Assembly (NCBI RefSeq): GCF_013149785.1
Contig: NZ_JABEZU010000001.1
Span: 1,302,001 to 1,366,000 of the forward strand
Direction: 5' to 3'
Origin: Isoptericola halotolerans
GTDB taxonomy: Bacteria > Actinomycetota > Actinomycetes > Actinomycetales > Cellulomonadaceae
DNA length: 64,000 nucleotides
Shown here piece by piece: positions 24,378 through 31,252 of this stretch; positions within the stretch are counted from its first letter, which is position 1; every line of letters begins with the position of its first letter. The position numbers and the translations under genes were made by a program. A model generated the notes under the pieces. It was not told the origin of the DNA. It worked only from the letters and a program-made list of their open reading frames with translations, and searched no databases.

Positions 24378-26053
24378 CGCCGGACCTGGCCACGAGGACC
24401 AGCGCCCTTGACCAGGCCGTCGCAGCGGGCGCGGGCCGGTTGGCCCCGGAGGTCGTGGACGAGGCGCGGGCCGTCGTCGAGCGCGCCCGCGAGCGGGGCG
24501 GTCTCAGCGCCGAGCACACGGTCGTGGCGCTCGCCGGTGCGACCGGGTCGGGCAAGTCCAGCGTGCTCAACGTGGTCGCCGGGGCCGAGCTGGCCGAGCC
24601 CGGGCTGCAGCGGCCCACCACCTCGCACGCGCTGGCCGCGGTGTGGGGTGACGGCGCCGACGACCTGCTGGACTGGCTGGAGGTGCCGCGTCGCCACGAG
24701 ATGGAACCGGAGGCCGAGGACCCGGGGCGCCCGGCCGGTCTCCTGCGGCGTGCCCGTCCGCCGGCCGGCATCTCGACCGGTCTGGTGCTCCTCGACCTGC
24801 CGGACCACGACTCCGTGGTGGTCGAGCACCGGGTGCGCGCCGAGCGGCTCGTGGAGCGCGCGGACCTGCTCGTGTGGGTGGTCGACCCGCAGAAGTACGC
24901 CGACGCGGCGTTGCACGAGCGGTACCTGCGCCCGCTCGCCGGCCGTTCCGACGTCGTCGTCGTGGCGCTCAACCAGGTCGACCGGCTCTCGTCCGACGCC
25001 ACGGACACGATCCTGGCGGACCTGCGTCGGCTCGTGGCCGCCGACGGGCTCGACGGGGCGCGCGTGCTGGCGGTCTCGGCGCGGACCGGTCAGGGCGTGG
25101 ACCGGCTGCGCGGGTTGCTCGCGGACGCGGCCCGACGGCGGGAGGCGGCGACCGCGCGGCTGGTGGGGGACACCCGCGCTGCGGCCCGCGCGGTGGTGGC
25201 CGAGTGCGGCCAGGCACCACCGGCGCGAGCCGCAGACCGGGCGCTGACGCCGCTGGTCGGCGCGTTGGAGGACGCGGCGGGCGTCACGACCGTGGTGGAC
25301 GCGGTGCGGCGAGCAGCCCGTCGGGACGCCCACCTGGCGACCGGATGGCCGGTGACCCGCTGGGTCACGCGCGCCCGCAAGGACCCCCTGCGGCGCCTGG
25401 GTCTGCGCGGCGACCAGGTGCGCGTGCCGGTCGACAGGCCGGACCTGGTGCGCACGTCGTCGCCGGAGGCGAGACCTGCCGTCCGCGCCGCCGCCGCGAC
25501 GGCGGTGCGCACCTACGTCGACCGGGTCACCGAGGGCGCTCCGGACGCCTGGGTGCTGGCGGCGCGCGAGCGCGGCACGGAGGCCGTGGACCGGCTGCCC
25601 GACACGTTGGACCAGGCGGTCGCCTCGACGCGGCTGGAGCAGGAGCGGCGCCCCCTGTGGTGGCGCGCCGTCGGCGCGTTGCAGTGGCTCCTGCTCGCCG
25701 CGGCCGTCGTGGGACTGGTGTGGCTCGGTGTCGCGGCCGTGGTGCGGTACTTCCAGCTCCCCGAGCTGCTCATGCCGGTGCTGACCGTCGACCTCACCCG
25801 GTGGGGAGGAGGTGCCCTCGACGTGCCGTGGGCGACCCTCCTCGCGATCGGGGGCCTGCTCGGCGGCCTGCTCCTCGCGCTCGTCGCCCGCCCGCTCGCG
25901 GCACTGGGTGCACGACGGCGGGCGGCGCGGGTCCGTCGCCGTCTGCGCGCGTCGGTCGAGGCGGTGGCGCACGAGCAGGTCCACGAGCCGGTGGCCGGGG
26001 AGATGGCGGCGCTGGCGACCTGCCGGGAGGCGGCGACCGTCGCGGCGACGTGA
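24374..26053 (+). CDS. Dynamin-like GTPase, pair 2 second subunit, membrane-anchored
   Basis: A 559-residue paralogue of the 17439-19016 product, with LAGATGSGKSSVLNVV, GLQRPTTSHAL, LLDLPDHDS, the shared LLVWVVDPQKYADAALHERYL signature and G4 LNQVD. Two membrane helices occur near residues 436-460 and 492-520, followed by an Arg-rich basic tail. The gene overlaps its partner (ATGA), so subunits are made together. The gene order G1-type then G2-type is the same in both pairs, consistent with one duplication of a two-gene unit. Confidence 0.84.
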   Translation: MTPDLATRTSALDQAVAAGAGRLAPEVVDEARAVVERARERGGLSAEHTVVALAGATGSGKSSVLNVVAGAELAEPGLQRPTTSHALAAVWGDGADDLLDWLEVPRRHEMEPEAEDPGRPAGLLRRARPPAGISTGLVLLDLPDHDSVVVEHRVRAERLVERADLLVWVVDPQKYADAALHERYLRPLAGRSDVVVVALNQVDRLSSDATDTILADLRRLVAADGLDGARVLAVSARTGQGVDRLRGLLADAARRREAATARLVGDTRAAARAVVAECGQAPPARAADRALTPLVGALEDAAGVTTVVDAVRRAARRDAHLATGWPVTRWVTRARKDPLRRLGLRGDQVRVPVDRPDLVRTSSPEARPAVRAAAATAVRTYVDRVTEGAPDAWVLAARERGTEAVDRLPDTLDQAVASTRLEQERRPLWWRAVGALQWLLLAAAVVGLVWLGVAAVVRYFQLPELLMPVLTVDLTRWGGGALDVPWATLLAIGGLLGGLLLALVARPLAALGARRRAARVRRRLRASVEAVAHEQVHEPVAGEMAALATCREAATVAAT

Positions 26054-26123
26054 TCCGACGGCCGGGGTGGGGGTGCTGGGGTGCGCTGGCGGTCGTGACC
26101 GGTCGCCGTGCGACGATGCGGTC

Positions 26124-26621
26124 ATGACTCGACTGCACGTCCCGGTCTCGCTGCGCTGGTCGGATCTCGACGCCTACCAGCACGTCAACAACGTCGCGAT
26201 GTTCCGCCTGCTGGAGGACGCTCGCATCACCGCGTTCTGGCGCCATCCGGAGGCGGAGGACCCGTGGCCGACGGCGATCCTCGACACCGGCCCGCACGCC
26301 ACGTCGCACACCCTGGTCGCCGGCCAGCAGATCGAGTACCTGCGCCCGCTGGGTTTCTCGCGCGACCCGGTACGGGTCGAGATGTGGATCGGCGCGATCG
26401 GCGGTGCGTCGCTCGAGGTCTGCTACGAGGTGCACGACGGCGCGCCGGGCGGCTTCGCGCGGACGGGCCCGGCCTCCGGGCTGGACCCGTACACCCGAGC
26501 GGTGACGACGATCGTGGTGCTCGACGCCGCCGCGAACCGCCCGCGTCGCCTGTCCGCGCGCGAGCGCGAGGTGTTCACGGAGTTCGCCGGCGAGCCGATC
26601 GCCTTCCGGCGTCGTCGCTGA
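26124..26621 (+). CDS. Acyl-CoA thioesterase, hotdog fold (4HBT)
   Basis: A 165-residue single-hotdog thioesterase. The catalytic aspartate motif reads LRWSDLDAYQHVNNVAMFRLLEDAR near the N-terminus, the 4-hydroxybenzoyl-CoA thioesterase type, and a conserved IEYLRPLGFSRDPVRVEMWI strand segment follows. It hydrolyses an acyl-CoA; the acyl group is not predictable. The ATG at 26124 lies six bases after a GACGAT box, a plausible leaderless start. It is followed by an inverted repeat and the convergent GH74 gene. Confidence 0.88.
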   Translation: MTRLHVPVSLRWSDLDAYQHVNNVAMFRLLEDARITAFWRHPEAEDPWPTAILDTGPHATSHTLVAGQQIEYLRPLGFSRDPVRVEMWIGAIGGASLEVCYEVHDGAPGGFARTGPASGLDPYTRAVTTIVVLDAAANRPRRLSAREREVFTEFAGEPIAFRRRR

Positions 26622-26645
26622 CGCTCGACGCTCGTCCGACCGAGC

Positions 26646-26718
26646 GTTGTGGGCGCGATCTCTGGGCCGCGAGGTCCGGCAGAGCCGGACGAATCGGGCC
26701 AGAGATCGCGCCCACAAC
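26646..26718. repeat. Inverted repeat with inner hairpin, copy A (GTTGTGGGCG type)
   Basis: Outer arms GTTGTGGGCGCGATCTCTGG (26646-26665) and its exact complement (26699-26718) enclose a smaller hairpin, GTCCGGC / GCCGGAC (26674-26680, 26684-26690). It fills the gap between two convergent genes. A related element is at 29651-29722. Confidence 0.85.
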
Positions 26719-26729
26719 CTCGGGGTGGG

Positions 26730-29507
26730 TCAGCCGGCGGTGCAGGCCTCACCACCCGCGGTCATCCCGGACGCGCCCGTCGTCTCTCCGGCGCCGATGA
26801 AGCCGACGGTCACGGACTCGCCCGGCGCCAGCGCGCTGCGCCACGTCGGAGCGGTGACCGTCACGGTGGCACCGACCTGCGTGACGTCGCCGCCCCAGGC
26901 CTGCGAGATCGTCTCCGACCCGTCGAACTGCCACACCAGGTCCCAGGGCGAGAGCGTGGCGTCACCGGTGTTGGTGAGCGTCACCTCGCCCTGGAACCCG
27001 CCGGGCCAGCGCCCGGCGACGGCGTAGGTCACCGCGCACGAGGACTCGCCAGGGGTGGCGGTCGGGTCGGGCGTCGGGTCGTCCGTCGGGTCGGGCGTCG
27101 GGTCGTCCGTCGGGTCGGGCGTCGGGTCGTCCGTCGGGTCGTCCGTCGGGTCGTCGGTGGGCTCGTCCGTGGGTGTGGGCGTCGGGTCCGGCTGCTCCCC
27201 GCCGAACTCACCGACCACGATGCCTCGCCCGTTGGTCCCGACGTAGACCCGTCCGAAGACGTCCGGGTCGCCGGTGATGGCCCCACCGGTCCAGGCCCAC
27301 TGGTGGGCGTCGTCGTTGATCCGCACCCAGGTGGCCCCGGCGTCGTCGGACCGGAAGATGCCGCGCACCCCGTCGATCTTGCTCGAGGTGTACACGGCCG
27401 GGTGGTCGTGGCCCTCGGCCGCCCGGCCGAACCCGACGGTGTCGCCCTCGTCGACGCCGGCGACGGCCTCGAACGTGTCGCCGAAGTCGGTGGAGCGCCA
27501 CATGCCGTAGACGCCGTCGGTCTCGCCGCCCGCGACCCACACGTGCCCGGCGTGACCGGGGACGGCCTCGACGTGGTGCCGACCGGCGTCGGGCAGACCG
27601 CTCGCCGCGGAGGCGCTGAAGGATGCGCCGCCGTCGTGCGAGGTGTAGAAGGTGCCGTCCGCCAGCGCGTAGAACACCGACGGGTCCTCGCGGTCGGCGC
27701 GCACGGTGGCGCCGTCGGGCACCCCGCTCGAGGCCGTCCAGGAGGAACCGAGGGTGGTGGAGACGTGCACGCCGGTGCCGTCGGGGCTCCAGACGATCGC
27801 GGAGCCGTCGGCGGCCAGCGCGACGTTGCCCGGCCCGGTCGCCCCGGCGGGTTCCTGTCCGGCCCACCACGAGTCGCCGCCCGAGGTGGTCACCCCCAGG
27901 AGCTGGTCGCCACCGGTGCCGACCCGGACCATCGTGTCCGGGGACTGCCAGGCGACGTCGAGGCTGAGCACCCCGCTCTGGTACGGCTGGGTGTAGCCGT
28001 AGGCGTCCGGTACCTGGGTGATGTCGTGGTGCACGAACCCGCCGATGTCGTACATCCCGGAGACCAGCTCGACGTCACCGGGCGGGGCGACGAGGTCCTG
28101 GATCGCCGTCTCCTCGATGCCCTGGGCCTTGACGGAGATGTCGACCACGCCGCCGTCGTCCCAGTCGGTGAGGTTGTCGCCGCCGTACACGGTGGCGCCG
28201 GTGCCGTAGAGGAAGCGGTCGGAGTCGAAGGGATCGATCTCGAACGACTCCATCATCCAGCCGAGCTTGGGGGAGTCCTCGGGTGCCGTGCCGGAGCTGC
28301 CGAAGTCCAGCCAGGGCGCACCGGAGATGTCCAGGGTGTAGCGCTTGTCGCGCTCGGGGTAGCCGGCCCAGTCCCAGATCTGCGTCCACGTCTCGCCACG
28401 GTCGGTGGAGCGGAAGACCTGGTTGTCCGGCCACCACGACATCTGCGAGACGACCATGATCGTGTCCGGGTCCTGCCGGTCGATCGTCAGGCCGGAGTAG
28501 CCGAAGTAGGCGTCCGTGCTGTCCGACGGGACGGGGGAGATGTCGGTCCAGGTGTCGGTGGCGGTGTCGAGGCGCCACACCTCGCCGAGCTCGCCGTCGT
28601 ACGGCCCGCCGGTGTCCGAGGTGGCGACGTAGAGCTGCCCGGAGCCGGGGTCGATCTCGGCCTTGTGCGGTATGAAGCCGGTGGGCTGCCCCGGGACGCG
28701 TTCCCACGTCGCACCGGCGTCGGTGGAGCGGTAGACGTTGTTCTCGGCGTCGGCCACCCCGACGTAGATCACCGGGGTGGGCTCGCCTGCGGTGCCGGAG
28801 GACGTGTCGAAGACGGTCCACACCACGCCCTGGTTGGTGGTCAGGTAGTCGCCGGGGTCGTCCGGGTCGGCCACGTAGCTGCCCGGGTTCGGGAAGCTGG
28901 TGACCTCGGCCCAGGTGGCACCGGCGTCGGTGGAGCGCCACAGGCCGTGGCCACCCTCGGTGCCGAGGTAGAGCACCGAGTTGTCGTTCGGGTCGACCAT
29001 GAGGCGTTCGCCCATGCCGCGCCCGGGCATGTTCCCGCCGACCTTGAACGGCAGGTCGGCCTTGGCCCAGGTCTCGCCGCGGTCCGACGAGCGCAGGATC
29101 GCGCCGTCGTTCGGGTCCCAGGAGTTCGTGTACGACCCGGCCATCACGTAGACGTTGTCCGGGTCGACGGGGTCGGTGGCCAGGGACAGCACACCGGAGT
29201 GGCCCCAGTCGTCCCAGCGGACGTGGTCGAGCAGGGGCTGCCACCGTCCGGTCGCGTCGTCGAGGCGGTAGGCGCCGCCGACGTCGGTGCGGACGTAGAC
29301 GAGGCCGGGCTCGGTGTCGTTGTAGACGATGCCGGGGATGAAGCCGCCGCCGACCATCTCGACGTTGCCCCAGGTGTAGTCCTCGGCGGCGGGGCCCGAG
29401 GAGGCCGCTGCCGCGGGTGGCGTGGTGGTCTGCGCGACGGCGGCACCCACGCCGGCCGCCACGAGCCCGGTCGTCGCCAGGGCGGCGACCGCTGGTCGAA
29501 GTCTCAT
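26730..29507 (-). CDS. Secreted GH74 xyloglucanase with C-terminal CBM2
   Basis: A 925-residue secreted enzyme. After a signal peptide (about 1-25, ending GAAVAQ), the GH74 catalytic domain runs to about residue 770 and consists of repeated Asp-box blades (many RSTDAGATW-like copies). Catalytic aspartates are likely in YVRTDVGGAY (Asp75) and GMYDIGGFVHHD (Asp487), matching GH74 nucleophile/acid positions. A DPTPDPTD/PTDD linker then joins a CBM2 starting with CAVTYAVAGRWPGGFQGE, which binds crystalline cellulose. GH74 cleaves xyloglucan backbones. The ATG start at 29507 follows GGAGTGAGATCGG. Two operator-like palindromes lie upstream (29591-29641). Confidence 0.95.
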   Translation of the reverse strand: MRLRPAVAALATTGLVAAGVGAAVAQTTTPPAAAASSGPAAEDYTWGNVEMVGGGFIPGIVYNDTEPGLVYVRTDVGGAYRLDDATGRWQPLLDHVRWDDWGHSGVLSLATDPVDPDNVYVMAGSYTNSWDPNDGAILRSSDRGETWAKADLPFKVGGNMPGRGMGERLMVDPNDNSVLYLGTEGGHGLWRSTDAGATWAEVTSFPNPGSYVADPDDPGDYLTTNQGVVWTVFDTSSGTAGEPTPVIYVGVADAENNVYRSTDAGATWERVPGQPTGFIPHKAEIDPGSGQLYVATSDTGGPYDGELGEVWRLDTATDTWTDISPVPSDSTDAYFGYSGLTIDRQDPDTIMVVSQMSWWPDNQVFRSTDRGETWTQIWDWAGYPERDKRYTLDISGAPWLDFGSSGTAPEDSPKLGWMMESFEIDPFDSDRFLYGTGATVYGGDNLTDWDDGGVVDISVKAQGIEETAIQDLVAPPGDVELVSGMYDIGGFVHHDITQVPDAYGYTQPYQSGVLSLDVAWQSPDTMVRVGTGGDQLLGVTTSGGDSWWAGQEPAGATGPGNVALAADGSAIVWSPDGTGVHVSTTLGSSWTASSGVPDGATVRADREDPSVFYALADGTFYTSHDGGASFSASAASGLPDAGRHHVEAVPGHAGHVWVAGGETDGVYGMWRSTDFGDTFEAVAGVDEGDTVGFGRAAEGHDHPAVYTSSKIDGVRGIFRSDDAGATWVRINDDAHQWAWTGGAITGDPDVFGRVYVGTNGRGIVVGEFGGEQPDPTPTPTDEPTDDPTDDPTDDPTPDPTDDPTPDPTDDPTPDPTATPGESSCAVTYAVAGRWPGGFQGEVTLTNTGDATLSPWDLVWQFDGSETISQAWGGDVTQVGATVTVTAPTWRSALAPGESVTVGFIGAGETTGASGMTAGGEACTAG

Positions 29508-29590
29508 CCGATCTCACTCCTTCGTGCGGACGGACGGACCGGCCCACGGTGGTCGGTCCGGTGACACCACGACGTGTCGGTCCGAACGTA

Positions 29591-29641
29591 GTCGAAGCGC
29601 TTCGACGTCGGCAGGGCTCCCGCGTGCCTGAAACCTTTAGG
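29591..29641 (-). promoter_or_regulatory. LacI-type palindromes in the GH74 promoter region
   Basis: A perfect 16-bp palindrome GTCGAAGCGCTTCGAC occupies 29591-29606, a form typical of LacI-family operators (central CG). Farther upstream, 29627-29641 reads on the coding strand CCTAAAGGTTTCAGG, close to the elements before GH6 and GH48 (CCTAAACGTTTCG). Both lie 84-134 bases before the GH74 start. Confidence 0.65.
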
Positions 29642-29650
29642 CATGCCGTG

Positions 29651-29722
29651 GTTGTGGGCGAGAAATCTGGTCCGAAGAGTGCGCTATGCGCATATTTCGG
29701 CCACAGATTTCCCGCCCACAAC
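29651..29722. repeat. Inverted repeat with inner hairpin, copy B (GTTGTGGGCG type)
   Basis: Arms begin GTTGTGGGCG on both strands (29651 and 29722) and pair through AAATCTG with one mismatch and a small bulge; a TGCGC-TAT-GCGCA hairpin lies in the centre. The outer ends are identical to those of 26646-26718. It lies nine bases after the GH10 stop. Confidence 0.8.
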
Positions 29723-29731
29723 GGTTGGTGG

Positions 29732-31183
29732 TCAGGTGCAGGCCGACCCGTTCACGGCGACGTCGGTCGGCACCGTCGTGTCACCCGCGTGCGTCGCGTT
29801 GTAGCCCACCTGGACCGAGGCCCCCGGGGGTACCGAGGCGTTCCACGCCGCGTTGGAGGCCGTGAGGGTGCCGCCGGACTGCGACCACTGGGCCGACCAG
29901 CCCTGCTGGAGCTGCTGACCGGCGGGTAGCGCGGCCACGAGCTGCCACGACGACCAGGGGTCGGGGCCGGTGTTGGTCACCGACACCGTCCCGGTGTAGC
30001 CGCTGTCCCACGCGGCCACCGACCACGCCACGGAGCACGTGCCCTCGTCCGGCCCGCCGGTCGGGGTCGGGGTGGGCGTCGGGTCCGGCCCGGAACCGCC
30101 GTCGAGCTCTGCTCCGAGAGCCTCGGCGACGGCGGAGTAGGCAGGCTTGGGCTGGTACTGCGCATCCCACGGCAGGGCGGCGCCCTGGCCGCTGAAGACG
30201 TCGGGCACCCACGAGTGCCCGTCGTCGATGCCCCAGACGGTCACCCCTGTGCAGCGGTCGACCGCGAGGCAGGCCTCCACCACCGCGCGGTAGTCCGCGG
30301 CCTGGCGCTGCAGGTCCGCCGCCGACGCCGGGACGTTCATGCGGATGTCCAGCTCGGTGATGCGCACGTCGACCCCGAGGTCGGCGAACCGCTGCAGGTT
30401 CTGCTGGAAGGAGCTCGGCACCTGTCCGACGATCAGGTGCGACTGGAACCCGACGCAGTCGATCGGGACGCCGTCGTCGATCAGGTCGGCGACCAGCTCG
30501 TACATCGCCGTCGACTTCGCGTTGATCGCGTCGGTGCTGTAGTCGTTGAGGCACAGGTCGGCGTCCGGTGCCGCTTGCCGTGCCCGGGTCAGGGCCTCGG
30601 CGACGTACCCGTCGCCGAGCACCCGCTGGAAGACGCTCTGGCGACGGCTCCCGTCGCCCTCCCACAGCTCGTTGACCACGTCCCAGGCGTCGACCTGGCC
30701 TGCGTAGCGCCCGGCGACGGCATCGATGTGGTCGTGCATGACGGTGCGCAGCTCGACGGGGTCGGAGATGCTCTCCACCCAGCCGGGCAGCTGGGAGTGC
30801 CACACGAGGGTGTGCCCGTAGAGGTCGGCGTCGATCGACTCGGCGAAGGCGGCGACCTGGTCGGCCTGGCCCCAGCTGAAGGCCCCGCGTGAGGGTTCGG
30901 TGGCGTCCCACTTCATCGCGTTCTCGGCGACGACGAGGTCGAACTCGCGCTCGGCGACCTGGCGGTAGCCGTCGATCGACAGGTGCTGCGGGGACAGGGC
31001 GAAGCCCATGGTCACGCCGTGGTCGGAGGCGGCGTCGCGCCAGGGTTCGTAGACGGGTTCCGCCGCGTGGGCCGGGCCCAGGGCGAGGGGAGCGAGCAGG
31101 GCGGCTGCCGCGGCTGCTGTGGCGAGGACGGGCAGTGGGCGTGTCCTCCGGGGCTGGAAATCGATTTCAGGATGGGGTCGCAT
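29732..31183 (-). CDS. Secreted GH10 endo-xylanase with C-terminal CBM2
   Basis: A 483-residue secreted enzyme. An unusually long N-region (MRPHPEIDFQPRRTRPLP) precedes the hydrophobic signal core and cleavage near AHA-AEP (residue 40). The GH10 barrel has the acid/base in WDVVNELWEG (Glu172) and the nucleophile in VRITELDI (Glu277). A short Pro/Thr linker leads to CBM2 (CSVAWSVAAWDSGYTGT onward, about 100 residues). It hydrolyses beta-1,4-xylan. The ATG at 31183 has GGAGG at a good distance, so this start is kept, although the codons after it carry a GAAATCGATTTC palindrome. GH6 lies upstream on the same strand. Confidence 0.95.
   Translation of the reverse strand: MRPHPEIDFQPRRTRPLPVLATAAAAAALLAPLALGPAHAAEPVYEPWRDAASDHGVTMGFALSPQHLSIDGYRQVAEREFDLVVAENAMKWDATEPSRGAFSWGQADQVAAFAESIDADLYGHTLVWHSQLPGWVESISDPVELRTVMHDHIDAVAGRYAGQVDAWDVVNELWEGDGSRRQSVFQRVLGDGYVAEALTRARQAAPDADLCLNDYSTDAINAKSTAMYELVADLIDDGVPIDCVGFQSHLIVGQVPSSFQQNLQRFADLGVDVRITELDIRMNVPASAADLQRQAADYRAVVEACLAVDRCTGVTVWGIDDGHSWVPDVFSGQGAALPWDAQYQPKPAYSAVAEALGAELDGGSGPDPTPTPTPTGGPDEGTCSVAWSVAAWDSGYTGTVSVTNTGPDPWSSWQLVAALPAGQQLQQGWSAQWSQSGGTLTASNAAWNASVPPGASVQVGYNATHAGDTTVPTDVAVNGSACT
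31157..31168 (-). promoter_or_regulatory. GAAATCGATTTC palindrome in the GH10 start region
   Basis: A perfect 12-bp palindrome sits 15 bases inside the coding region, only 5-9 codons after the ATG. It reads CCTGAAATCGATTTCCAG on the coding strand, recalling the CCTAAA-GTTTC elements of the neighbouring hydrolase genes. A repressor binding here would act as an early roadblock. Confidence 0.5.
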
Positions 31184-31211
31184 CAAGGCCTCCGCAGTCT
31201 GGACGGTGGAA

Positions 31212-31243
31212 CCCGCGGCCGGGGCATCTGCCCCGGCCGCGGG
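31212..31243 (-). terminator. Hairpin terminator of the GH6 gene
   Basis: Arms CCCGCGGCCGGGGCA (31212-31226) and its complement (31229-31243) pair over 15 bp with a minimal loop, ten bases after the GH6 stop on the minus strand, followed by TTCC. Confidence 0.8.
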
Positions 31244-31252
31244 AGAGAGGGG

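Noticed and set aside
27055-27246. Possible CRISPR-like or Gly/Ser-repeat gene in short tandem repeats
   Set aside because: The repeats have no spacers and encode a Pro/Asp/Thr linker in the GH74 frame.
26649-29564. A 971-codon plus-strand frame opposite GH74
   Set aside because: It is Val/Gly/Arg-rich with no domains; the minus strand encodes an intact GH74-CBM2 protein with signal peptide.
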